This document shows positions 1 to 6,669 of a DNA stretch of 8,072 nucleotides, in pieces (position 1 is the stretch's first letter; each line of letters starts with the position of its first letter). Source of the DNA: Wenzhouxiangella sp. (lineage in GTDB: Bacteria > Pseudomonadota > Gammaproteobacteria > Xanthomonadales > Wenzhouxiangellaceae); the NCBI GenBank assembly GCA_007119095.1, contig SKQI01000040.1, positions 1 to 8,072 of the forward strand, given 5' to 3'. The translations under genes and the position numbers were made by a program. The notes under the pieces are model-generated. The model searched no databases, was not told the origin of the DNA, and saw only the letters and a program-made list of their open reading frames with translations.

Positions 1-2215
1 CATGGTCTTCGGCCAGTCGGGTGAGTTCGAAGTAGTGGGTGGCGAACAGGGTCAGGGCGCGGATGTTCAGGGCCAGTTCGGTGGCCACCGCCCAGGCCAG
101 GGCCAGGCCGTCGAAGGTCGAAGTGCCACGGCCGATTTCGTCCATCAGGACCAACGAGTGTTCGCTGGCGTTGTGCAGAATATTGGCCGTTTCGACCATC
201 TCGACCATGAAGGTGGAGCGGCCGCGGGTCAGATCGTCGCCGGCGCCAATGCGCGAAAAGATCCGGTCGATCGGGCCGATGCGAGCGCTGGTCGCGGGCA
301 CGAAGCTGCCGGCATGGGCCAGGATGACGATCAGCGCGGCCTGGCGCATGTAGGTGGACTTTCCGCCCATGTTCGGGCCGGTAATGACCAGCATGCGCCG
401 CTCCGGCTCCAGGCGGCAGTCATTGGGGACGAAGGCATCGTCCTGAACCTGCTCGACTACCGGGTGGCGACCGCCTTCGATATCCATTCCCGGGGTTTCA
501 TCCAGGCTGGGGCGGGCCAGGCGCAAGGTCTCGGCGCGCTCGGCAAAGCTGACCAGTACATCCAGGGTGGCAATCCCTGAGGCCAGGCCGGAAAGGCGCC
601 GGTGCTGCCCGGCCAGGTCGTCGATCAGCTGCTCGTACAGGGCCTTCTCCCGCGACAGCGCGCGCTCCCGGGCCGACAGCACCTTGTCTTCAAAACCTTT
701 CAGCTCTTCGGTGATGTAGCGCTCGGCATTTTTCAGGGTCTGGCGGCGGCTGTACTCGGTGGGCACCTTGTCGGCCTGGGCCTTGGAAATTTCGATGTAG
801 TAGCCGTGCACCCGGTTGTAGCCGACCTTGAGGTTGGCGATGCCGGTTCGGGTTTTTTCCTGTTCTTCGTAGCGGACCAGGAAGTCGCCAGCGTTCTGGC
901 TCAGGTTTCTGAGCTCGTCGAGTTCAGCATCGAAGCCATCGGCAATCACGCCGCCGTCGCGGATGACCATCGGTGGCTGCTCGACCACGGCCAGGGTCAG
1001 CAGCTCATGCAGGTCGGGGCAGGGGGCCAGTGTCTCGGCCAGCTCAGCCAGCATCGGTTCTGTGAACTCGTCCAGTGCCTCGCTCAAGCTGGGCAGCCGG
1101 CCCAGGCCTTCACGCAGGGTGGCCAGGTCGCGCGGGCGGGCGGTTTTCAGGGCGATGCGGGTCAATACCCGTTCCAGATCGCCGATGCCGGACAGCTGCT
1201 CGGCAAGCTTCGGGTGAGCGTGCTGCTCGATCAGGGTGGCGACGGCACCATGGCGGGCCTGCAGGCGTTCGCGGCAACGCAAGGGGTGGGTGATCCAACG
1301 TTTGAGCTTGCGGCTGCCCATGGGCGTGGCGGCGGTATCCATCAGCCCGACCAGGGTATGTTCGTGGCGGCCGTCTGGGTGGAGGTCAATCTCCAGATGA
1401 CGGCGGGTGGCCGCATCCAGCACCAGGTGTTCGGCGGCCGATACCGCGCGCACCCCGGTCAGGTGGGACAGTTCGCCGGAGAGCATGTCGCGAGCGTAGG
1501 TCAGCAGTGCACCGGCCGCACCCAGGCCCGGGCCGCGCTGCTCGACGCCAAACCCGGACAGGTCCTTGACGCCCAGCTGTCGGCACAGTTCGCGCTCGCC
1601 GGATTCCTGGTCGAAATGCCAGGGCGGGCTGGGGCGCAGCGCGGCGAGCTGGCCGCTCAGGGGCAGCTTGTGATCTTCCGGAAACAGGATCTCGGCCGGT
1701 CGCAGTCGTTCCAGCTCTGCGCTGAGTTCCTGGGCGCTGGCCGGCTCGGAAAAGCGCAGCCGGCCGCCGGCCACGTCCAGCCAGGCCAGGCCGAAATGCT
1801 TCGAACCTGGAGCAATCGCGGCCAGTAGCCGGTCCTGGCGGTCTTCCAGTAGTGCTTCTTCGGTCACCGTGCCGGGGGTGACGATGCGCACGACCTTGCG
1901 CTCCACCGGCCCCTTGCTGGCTTCGGGATCGCCGACCTGTTCGCAGATCGCGATCGACTCGCCTTTTTTGATCAGTCGCGCCAGGTAGCCGTCAACGGCG
2001 TGATAGGGCACCCCGGCCATCGGAATGGGCTGGCCGGCAGACTGGCCACGCGTGGTCAGGGTAATGTCAAGCAGCTTGGCGGCGCGGCGGGCGTCGTCGT
2101 AGAACAGCTCGTAGAAATCGCCCATGCGAAAGAACAGCAGAATGTCCGGGTAATCGGACTTGATCCGCAGGTACTGCTGCATCAACGGGGTGTGGGAGGC
2201 GGAATCGGGCGGCAC
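1..2215 (-). CDS. mutS: DNA mismatch repair ATPase MutS (C-terminus beyond window)
   Basis: MutS recognises base mismatches and small loops in newly replicated DNA and recruits MutL in an ATP-dependent way. About 738 codons are present; E. coli MutS has 853, so roughly the last 110 residues lie outside the window. Numbering from the GTG start, the mismatch-reading Phe-x-Glu of domain I is F34-Y-E36 within RMGDFYELFYDD. The Walker A motif GPNMGGKST begins at residue 613. Walker B is LVLMDEIGRGTS with D692 and E693, and the ATHYFEL segment carries H727. All three lie within one residue of their E. coli positions. The frame is open far upstream without an ATG. GTG at 2215 is chosen because it keeps the conserved HTPxMQQYL beginning; the ATG at 2182 would remove it. 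No good ribosome binding site precedes either codon. The neighbour upstream on the same strand ends 116 nt away. Family assignment is certain; the exact start is not. Confidence 0.97.
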   Translation of the reverse strand, partial: MPPDSASHTPLMQQYLRIKSDYPDILLFFRMGDFYELFYDDARRAAKLLDITLTTRGQSAGQPIPMAGVPYHAVDGYLARLIKKGESIAICEQVGDPEASKGPVERKVVRIVTPGTVTEEALLEDRQDRLLAAIAPGSKHFGLAWLDVAGGRLRFSEPASAQELSAELERLRPAEILFPEDHKLPLSGQLAALRPSPPWHFDQESGERELCRQLGVKDLSGFGVEQRGPGLGAAGALLTYARDMLSGELSHLTGVRAVSAAEHLVLDAATRRHLEIDLHPDGRHEHTLVGLMDTAATPMGSRKLKRWITHPLRCRERLQARHGAVATLIEQHAHPKLAEQLSGIGDLERVLTRIALKTARPRDLATLREGLGRLPSLSEALDEFTEPMLAELAETLAPCPDLHELLTLAVVEQPPMVIRDGGVIADGFDAELDELRNLSQNAGDFLVRYEEQEKTRTGIANLKVGYNRVHGYYIEISKAQADKVPTEYSRRQTLKNAERYITEELKGFEDKVLSARERALSREKALYEQLIDDLAGQHRRLSGLASGIATLDVLVSFAERAETLRLARPSLDETPGMDIEGGRHPVVEQVQDDAFVPNDCRLEPERRMLVITGPNMGGKSTYMRQAALIVILAHAGSFVPATSARIGPIDRIFSRIGAGDDLTRGRSTFMVEMVETANILHNASEHSLVLMDEIGRGTSTFDGLALAWAVATELALNIRALTLFATHYFELTRLAEDH

Positions 2216-2250
2216 GGATCCAGGTTTCGGGGTTCGGGTTTCCGGGTTCA
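2216..2250 (-). repeat. Five tandem 7-bp repeats abutting the mutS start
   Basis: Read on the minus strand, five consecutive heptamers occur without gaps: TGAACCC, GGAAACC, CGAACCC, CGAAACC and TGGATCC. They share the pattern N-G-A-A-(A/C)-C-C, with the last copy degenerate. The array ends at the base before the proposed GTG start of mutS, and lies in the 116-nt spacer between mutS and the upstream membrane-protein gene. Heptamers do not keep one reading frame, and the encoded stretch does not resemble MutS, so it is probably non-coding. Similar telomere-like heptad tracts seem familiar to me from spacers of some high-GC gammaproteobacteria, but that is recollection and not a search result. 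Function unknown. Confidence 0.7.
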
Positions 2251-2331
2251 GGGGTATTCCCGGGCGGTGTTGACTGCTTGATGCCCGCCATTCTAACTGT
2301 TCAGTCTGCTGTGCTGTCTGGCAGTGCTTCC

Positions 2332-3867
2332 TTAGCCTTCTGCTCGCCTGCGATGGGCGCGTTCGTGGAGGTGCAGGTCCAGCCAGGTTTTGCCGGCGAT
2401 CACCAGGATCAGCACGGGGGCCACACTTGCGCCTCCGGCCGCGATGACGAAAAAGCTTCCGACAATGATGGATATGTGCAGGATGGCCAGGCGAGGATAG
2501 GGATCGAACATGATGTCATCGATATCCCGGCCTTCGTCTTCGCGGCCGATAAAGTGGTGCCGGACCAGTGAAATACCGTGACTGATGACCAGGGCCAGCA
2601 GGGGGATGAAATACAGCTCGGGCGCATGGGTTCCAATCCACTGCAGAACCCCGCGAAGCATGTCGAAGGGAATCAAGAGAGGAATGTCGCTTTCAGGGTA
2701 GTCAAAGCCACTCAACTCGTCGCTGCCCATGGTGCTCAATGCGATGACGAACACGCCATGACCGGCACAGAAAAACCCGTAGTGGACGGTAAAGAACAGG
2801 CTGGTGCCGATGGCTTGCAGCCCACCGATATGCAGCATCCTGATCACCGTGATAGCCCCGATGATCAGGTTTTCCAGCCAGTAGAGCAGCAACAGGTAGC
2901 GTACGTCCCAGTCCAGCAGCAGTACGCCGATCAGCGGCAGCAGATTGGCAATGACCAAAGCCTGAGCCGGCAGGCGATCGCGAGCCTGCCATTCGAGTCT
3001 GGCATCGTTTGCCAAGGCGGAAATCGAAAGGGCGGGTGCTGATGACGCGCTGGTTGCAACGGCAGAATTCTGGTACGTCTCTATTTGCGCCGGAGAAGTC
3101 GCCGGGGCAGGGCTGACTTGCTCTGCGGACGCCGATTGGGGCTGGGTAGGGGCTGCCGGCACCTCGGCCAGGACCTCCCTGGCGCCCAGGGCGGCTGCCA
3201 TGGTCTCAAGGAGTTCCAGTTCCGCTGTGGATACTTGCCCGTCATACCGTGCGGTTACCGACAAGGCCCGGACCACGGCGAATCGGAAGCCGGGTGCCGT
3301 TCCGGCCAGGGCGTCCAGGGCTTTGTCTACTTGTCGAACCGAAAAATGACCGCTTGGCAGCAAGTCGCCTAGTCCGTCCAGTGGCGAAAGTCCGGCCCCG
3401 GCCTGGTATGCTTCGCGCCGCTCGAGTTCCTCATGCTGGCCGGCGCGGGCGAGCAGGCTGAGCAGCAGTCGAATCTGGTGTCTCAGGCGGTTGATGTCGG
3501 TTGGCCCGGCTTTGCGCTTCGGCGTCATTGCGTCCCGGATCAGGCGCGTGTAAAGGTACTCGGTCAGGGACACGCGTCCGTCAGTTTCGATCAGTTTTCG
3601 GGCGGTCTGCAGGAGCTGATGCTGGCGTGCATCATCCAGATCGGGGAGCGCGCCCAATGAGAAACTCAAATGGCTCAGCCGTTCAGCGCGGCTGAGTTTG
3701 CCTGTGATGGTGGCCTGTTCTGCCAGGTGCTGGTGCCATGCTTGATCAAGCGCGCCGCGCAGCGCTTCAAGCTGCTGACGCCGTTCCTCGGGAGCGTTGC
3801 TGAGTAGCAGTGTCAGCGCCTGGGCGGCGGCGACCAAAGCTGAGTCTGATTGCTCCCTGAATGACAT
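2332..3867 (-). CDS. Membrane protein: M48-protease-tail-like (TerB-like) region fused to DUF6498-like domain
   Basis: Function unknown; 511 residues. Residues about 10-230 are soluble and helical and resemble the C-terminal region found after the protease domain in many proteobacterial M48 (HtpX-like) metallopeptidases. Two TerB-like acidic motifs are visible, TDGRVSLTEYLYTRL (95-109) and YDGQVSTAELELLETM (208-223), with an LLLSLLARAG helix between them. No HExxH zinc motif exists anywhere, so the protease part is absent. Residues 232-285 form a Pro/Ala/Ser-rich linker. Residues about 297-500 hold some six hydrophobic helices beginning NLLPLIGVLLLDWDV and LLLLYWLENLIIG, typical of DUF6498, with conserved-looking His at 362, 370, 430 and 464. 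The C-terminus is basic and His-rich (HLHERAHRRR). The ATG at 3867 has no strong ribosome binding site nearby (GAGGG is about 29 nt away); a stop lies in frame upstream and no better start is seen. It lies divergent to pncC and upstream of mutS. Domain names rest on remembered family patterns. Confidence 0.85.
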   Translation of the reverse strand: MSFREQSDSALVAAAQALTLLLSNAPEERRQQLEALRGALDQAWHQHLAEQATITGKLSRAERLSHLSFSLGALPDLDDARQHQLLQTARKLIETDGRVSLTEYLYTRLIRDAMTPKRKAGPTDINRLRHQIRLLLSLLARAGQHEELERREAYQAGAGLSPLDGLGDLLPSGHFSVRQVDKALDALAGTAPGFRFAVVRALSVTARYDGQVSTAELELLETMAAALGAREVLAEVPAAPTQPQSASAEQVSPAPATSPAQIETYQNSAVATSASSAPALSISALANDARLEWQARDRLPAQALVIANLLPLIGVLLLDWDVRYLLLLYWLENLIIGAITVIRMLHIGGLQAIGTSLFFTVHYGFFCAGHGVFVIALSTMGSDELSGFDYPESDIPLLIPFDMLRGVLQWIGTHAPELYFIPLLALVISHGISLVRHHFIGREDEGRDIDDIMFDPYPRLAILHISIIVGSFFVIAAGGASVAPVLILVIAGKTWLDLHLHERAHRRRAEG

Positions 3868-3908
3868 GCGAGTCGCTGTCCATGATGGAATTTTTCCCTC
3901 GGGATCTG

Positions 3909-3937
3909 ATTATTCCGGTCAAATGGGTCACCTGCAA
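3909..3937 (-). promoter_or_regulatory. Candidate promoter of the 511-residue membrane protein gene
   Basis: On the minus strand TTGCAG (3937-3932) and AATAAT (3914-3909) are separated by 17 nt. The -10 matches five of six consensus positions and the -35 only three. Transcription would start near 3902, giving a leader of about 35 nt before the ATG at 3867. The site lies in the 94-nt spacer between this gene and divergent pncC. No convincing plus-strand promoter for pncC was found in the same spacer. Confidence 0.3.
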
Positions 3938-3961
3938 GCGTAGCTGAAGGACAATGGGGAT

Positions 3962-4465
3962 ATGAAGAGAGAATTGAGTGACGAGAATCTGGCCATGCTT
4001 GCCGCCTCAGTAGCGGCCGAATTGAAAGCGCACGGGCGCAAACTGGCTACTGCCGAGTCCTGCACCGGCGGCTGGATAGCCAAGCTATGTACCGACCTGG
4101 CCGGCAGCTCCGAGTGGTTCGAGCGTGGCGTGGTCAGCTACAGCAACGAAGCCAAACAGGAGCTGCTGGGCGTACCGGCGGCCACGATTTATCGTTACGG
4201 CGCTGTCAGCGAAGCGGTGGCCGCGGCCATGGCGGCTGGCATGCTGAAGCACAGTCGTGCCGACTACGCGATCTCGGTATCCGGCATCGCCGGGCCCGGC
4301 GGCGGTAGCCCCGACAAGCCGGTCGGCACGGTCTGTTTCGGCTGGGCCTTGCCTGACGAGGTGCTGGAAACCGAAACCCACTTGTTTGCCGGCGATCGTG
4401 ACGCCATCCGCCGCGATACCGTCGCCACCGCGCTACAGGGGCTTTTGATGCGGATCGCCCGTTGA
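3962..4465 (+). CDS. pncC: Nicotinamide-nucleotide amidase PncC (CinA C-terminal-type)
   Basis: The protein deamidates nicotinamide mononucleotide to nicotinic acid mononucleotide plus ammonia, returning NMN to NAD synthesis; it is cytoplasmic. NMN is released notably by NAD-dependent DNA ligase. At 167 residues it is the single-domain form, without the N-terminal MoCF/COG1058 domain of full CinA. Family motifs are clear: TAESCTGGWIAK with S33 and K41, which fits the reported Ser/Lys hydrolase mechanism; GSSEWFERGVVSYSNEAK (48-65); GAVSEAV (80-86); and SVSGIAGPGGGSPDKPVGTV (106-124). The ATG at 3962 has AAGGA at 3947-3951, 10 nt upstream. The stop codon overlaps the TTG start of thpR, so the two are probably co-transcribed and translationally coupled. 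Its position before recA is common in gammaproteobacteria, where the gene is often labelled cinA. Confidence 0.95.
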   Translation: MKRELSDENLAMLAASVAAELKAHGRKLATAESCTGGWIAKLCTDLAGSSEWFERGVVSYSNEAKQELLGVPAATIYRYGAVSEAVAAAMAAGMLKHSRADYAISVSGIAGPGGGSPDKPVGTVCFGWALPDEVLETETHLFAGDRDAIRRDTVATALQGLLMRIAR

Positions 4466-4968
4466 ATAGCAGGCGTTTGTTCTTCGCCTGCTGGCCTGAT
4501 GAGGAAATGCGGCGGGCTATCGTTGAACGGAGAGGCCTGATTGATGGGCTATCCAGGCGTCGGGTGCCCGACCACAATCTGCACCTGACTCTGCTGTTTC
4601 TGGGCAATCAGCCTGCTGAGCAGCTTTTGCCTATTCAGGCACTTGCCGACAAGATCTCAGCGACACGGTTCGATTTTTGCCTCGATAGCTTCGGCTGGTT
4701 TCCAGGGGCCAGAGTCGCCTGGCTGGGCGGAGATCCGCCGCCTGCGGCTGTTCGGTTGGTCGATGAATTGTCGATAGAGATGATCGGCTTGGGGCTGAAG
4801 TTCGACCGGCGACCGTTCCATCCCCACATCACCTTGTTCCGGCAGGTCAAGGCGCGACCAGACTTGCCAGCTTGCCCGTATTTGCGCTGGCCGATCCGGG
4901 AATTCGCTCTGATCGAGTCGATTCCTTCCCGGCCTTATCAGGTTTTGAGAACATGGTCATTATCATGA
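4462..4968 (+). CDS. thpR: RNA 2',3'-cyclic phosphodiesterase / 2'-5' RNA ligase family protein ThpR
   Basis: This is a 2H-phosphoesterase family member of 168 residues (the E. coli protein is about 176). Such enzymes hydrolyse RNA 2',3'-cyclic phosphates to 2'-phosphates and can reversibly join tRNA halves by 2'-5' linkage; the physiological substrate is not settled. The two catalytic His-x-Thr motifs are present: H41-L-T43 in LHLTLLFLG, and H122-I-T124 in FHPHITLFRQ. The N-terminus RRLFFACWPDEEMR is typical. It starts at TTG 4462, overlapping the pncC stop by 4 nt (TTGA). The next in-frame ATG, at codon 16, would remove the first conserved strand. There is no strong ribosome binding site, so translation probably depends on ribosomes finishing pncC. 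It is followed by a 155-nt spacer and then recA. Confidence 0.93.
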   Translation: MNSRRLFFACWPDEEMRRAIVERRGLIDGLSRRRVPDHNLHLTLLFLGNQPAEQLLPIQALADKISATRFDFCLDSFGWFPGARVAWLGGDPPPAAVRLVDELSIEMIGLGLKFDRRPFHPHITLFRQVKARPDLPACPYLRWPIREFALIESIPSRPYQVLRTWSLS

Positions 4969-5070
4969 GCCTTGAAACGAATGAATTATCTGGGTAGCTG
5001 AGATTTTCTCGCGACCTTGGCTAGGAAATCGACGTTTCTCGAGGTCCGGGGCTGGAGTCGACGCCCCCTG

Positions 5071-5079
5071 TGAGATAAT
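5071..5079 (+). promoter_or_regulatory. Putative recA promoter, extended -10 element
   Basis: TGAGATAAT combines a TG-n extension (5071-5073) with GATAAT (5074-5079), which matches the -10 consensus at five of six positions. No good -35 hexamer lies 16-18 nt upstream, as expected for an extended -10 promoter. Transcription would start near 5086, giving a leader of about 38 nt before the GTG at 5124. The whole 155-nt spacer (4969-5123) contains no CTG-N10-CAG LexA box of the E. coli type. It does contain an imperfect inverted repeat, GATTTTCT (5002-5009) and AGGAAATC (5023-5030), and TTTCTCG twice (5005-5011 and 5035-5041), of unknown meaning. Confidence 0.45.
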
Positions 5080-5110
5080 TTTCGAATCCAGTCAATCACC
5101 GAATACAAGC

Positions 5111-5116
5111 AGAGGA
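5111..5116 (+). promoter_or_regulatory. recA ribosome binding site
   Basis: AGAGGA is placed 7 nt before the GTG at 5124. It fixes this GTG as the start of recA; no ATG lies in a comparable position, and GTG gives the usual RecA N-terminus (MDDNRKRAL-like). Confidence 0.75.
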
Positions 5117-5123
5117 ATCAGCA

Positions 5124-6158
5124 GTGGACGACAACCGCAAACGAGCACTGGCCGCAGCGCTGGGTCAGATCGAAAAGCAGTACGGCAAGGGCGCGATCAT
5201 GCGCATGGGCGATGACTCCGGACGCAAGGATGTGCCGGTGGTTTCCACCGGTTCCTTGGCTTTGGACGTGGCGCTGGGCGTTGGCGGCCTGCCGCGCGGC
5301 CGGGTCATCGAAATATATGGGCCGGAGTCATCCGGCAAGACCACGCTGACTTTGCATGCCGTGGCCGAGGCCCAGAAGCTGGGCGGGACAGCGGCTTTCG
5401 TCGATGCCGAGCATGCACTCGACCCGTCTTACGCGGAAAAGCTGGGCGTGAACGTGGATGACCTGCTGGTTTCCCAGCCTGATACCGGCGAACAGGCCCT
5501 GGAAATCACCGACATGCTGGTCCGCTCCGGCGCGGTTGATATCGTGGTGGTCGACTCGGTAGCTGCGCTGACCCCCAAGGCCGAAATCGAGGGCGAAATG
5601 GGCGATTCCCATGTCGGTCTCCAGGCCCGTTTGATGAGCCAGGCGCTGAGAAAGCTGACCGGCAACATCAAACGCACCAACTGCATGGTGATTTTCATCA
5701 ACCAGATACGGATGAAGATCGGCGTCATGTTCGGCTCGCCGGAAACCACCACCGGCGGTAACGCGCTCAAGTTCTATTCTTCTGTGCGCCTGGATATACG
5801 CCGCATCGGTGCCCTCAAGCGCGGCGACGAAGTGATCGGCAACGAGACCCGGGTGAAGGTGGTCAAGAACAAGATGGCGCCGCCATTCCGCCAGGCCGTT
5901 TTTGAAATTCACTACGGAGAAGGCATCTCCCGTGAGGGCGAGTTGATCGAGCTGGGTGTGGAGCACGGATTGGTAAAAAAATCCGGGGCCTGGTACAGCT
6001 ACGGTGATGACCGGATCGGCCAGGGCAAGGACAATGTCCGCCAGTTTCTGAAGGAAAACCCGGACATGGCCAATGATATCGAGCGCCAGCTTCGGGCCAA
6101 GCTGCTACCCAAATCGCAGCCAGAGGTTGAAGCCGCCGAGGCTGCCGAGGCTAGCTGA
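5124..6158 (+). CDS. recA: Recombinase RecA
   Basis: RecA polymerises on single-stranded DNA, catalyses homology search and strand exchange, and as a filament triggers LexA self-cleavage (SOS response). It has 344 residues (E. coli 352). The N-terminal helix KRALAAALGQIEKQYGKGAI is canonical. Walker A GPESSGKT is at 66-73, catalytic E96 lies in DAEHALD, and Walker B VVVDS is at 141-145. Loop L1 is around EGEMGDSHVGLQAR (156-169), and loop L2 around VMFGSPETTTGGNALKFY (201-218). The C-terminal domain ends in an acidic, Ala/Glu-rich tail (EVEAAEAAEAS), the usual autoinhibitory element. The GTG start is supported by AGAGGA 7 nt upstream. The stop codon overlaps the recX ATG by one base (TGATG). 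No frameshift or missing key residue was seen. It probably has its own promoter in the spacer after thpR. Confidence 0.99.
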   Translation: MDDNRKRALAAALGQIEKQYGKGAIMRMGDDSGRKDVPVVSTGSLALDVALGVGGLPRGRVIEIYGPESSGKTTLTLHAVAEAQKLGGTAAFVDAEHALDPSYAEKLGVNVDDLLVSQPDTGEQALEITDMLVRSGAVDIVVVDSVAALTPKAEIEGEMGDSHVGLQARLMSQALRKLTGNIKRTNCMVIFINQIRMKIGVMFGSPETTTGGNALKFYSSVRLDIRRIGALKRGDEVIGNETRVKVVKNKMAPPFRQAVFEIHYGEGISREGELIELGVEHGLVKKSGAWYSYGDDRIGQGKDNVRQFLKENPDMANDIERQLRAKLLPKSQPEVEAAEAAEAS

Positions 6159-6616
6159 TGAGCAACGACGCGCCGGCGGTCAAGGCCGCCGACGTGCGCG
6201 ATGCGGCGCTGCGTCTGCTCGCCCGGCGCGAGCATTCCTACGTCGAATTACGCCGCAAACTCGGCAGGAAGGGCTGGCCGGATGAGCTTGTCGACCTCGA
6301 GCTCTCAGCCCTGTCCGAGGCCGGCTTGCAGTCCGACCAGCGTTACGCCGAAAGTTATGTCCGATCGCGCGCCGCGAAATCCTATGGCCCGGTGCGGATC
6401 CGCGCCGAACTGGGCGAGCGCGGGATTGAGCGCGGTCTGATTGAAGCTGCCTTTCGAGAGCTGGATGCCGACTGGTTCAGCATCGCCGCTTCCTGGTACC
6501 AACGCCGCTACGGTGACGAGCCGCCGGCCGACTTCAAGGAAAAATCGCGCCGTCAGCAGGCCCTCGCACGCAGGGGATTCGACCATGCCATTGTTCGGGA
6601 GCTGGTCGATGGATAG
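6158..6616 (+). CDS. recX: Regulatory protein RecX
   Basis: RecX binds RecA filaments and limits their growth and ATPase activity. The 152-residue product has the all-helical RecX pattern: ALRLLARREHSYVELRRKL (17-35), then DLELSALSEAGLQSDQRYAESYVRSR (46-71), GPVRIRAELGERGIERGLIEAAF (77-99), and a last unit ending RRQQALARRGFDHAIVRELVDG. Its ATG shares one base with the recA stop, so translation is likely coupled to recA with no room for a separate promoter or a terminator between them. In many gammaproteobacteria a partial terminator after recA keeps RecX levels low; that arrangement is not available here. Downstream, alaS is not the next gene. Confidence 0.95.
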   Translation: MSNDAPAVKAADVRDAALRLLARREHSYVELRRKLGRKGWPDELVDLELSALSEAGLQSDQRYAESYVRSRAAKSYGPVRIRAELGERGIERGLIEAAFRELDADWFSIAASWYQRRYGDEPPADFKEKSRRQQALARRGFDHAIVRELVDG

Positions 6617-6669
6617 GGCTGGCACGGGTGGATTACACTGATGGCTGGATAACATCGGCCAACATCGTC

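Noticed and set aside
602..1828. 408-codon open frame on the plus strand
   Set aside because: It lies opposite mutS, which shows full family similarity on the minus strand. The product is low-complexity, rich in Gly/Gln/Ala/Val, with no recognisable domain; a GC-rich shadow frame.
2578..3042. 154-codon plus-strand frame opposite the membrane-protein gene
   Set aside because: The minus-strand frame carries coherent transmembrane helices and family motifs. The plus-strand product is a polar Gln/Asp-rich shadow.
3954..3965. Three-codon reading frame ATG GGG ATA TGA overlapping the pncC start
   Set aside because: AAGGA is only 2 nt from this ATG but 10 nt from the pncC ATG, so it is unlikely to be translated; likely chance.
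5048..5067. Possible hairpin GGGGC…GCCCC upstream of recA as terminator of thpR
   Set aside because: The stem is only 5 bp with a 10-nt loop, and no T-run follows directly; it overlaps the recA promoter region. Not enough to call a terminator.
5068..5091. CTG…CAG around the recA -10 as a LexA box
   Set aside because: The half-sites are separated by 18 nt instead of 10, and the interior is not an alternating AT palindrome.
5328..5966. 212-codon open frame antisense to recA
   Set aside because: The recA frame is unmistakable here; the antisense product has no known motif and follows from codon bias.
6628..6669. GTG start adding 14 residues to the secreted protein
   Set aside because: It would place a polar extension before a well-formed signal peptide and has no ribosome binding site; the ATG at 6670 is preferred.
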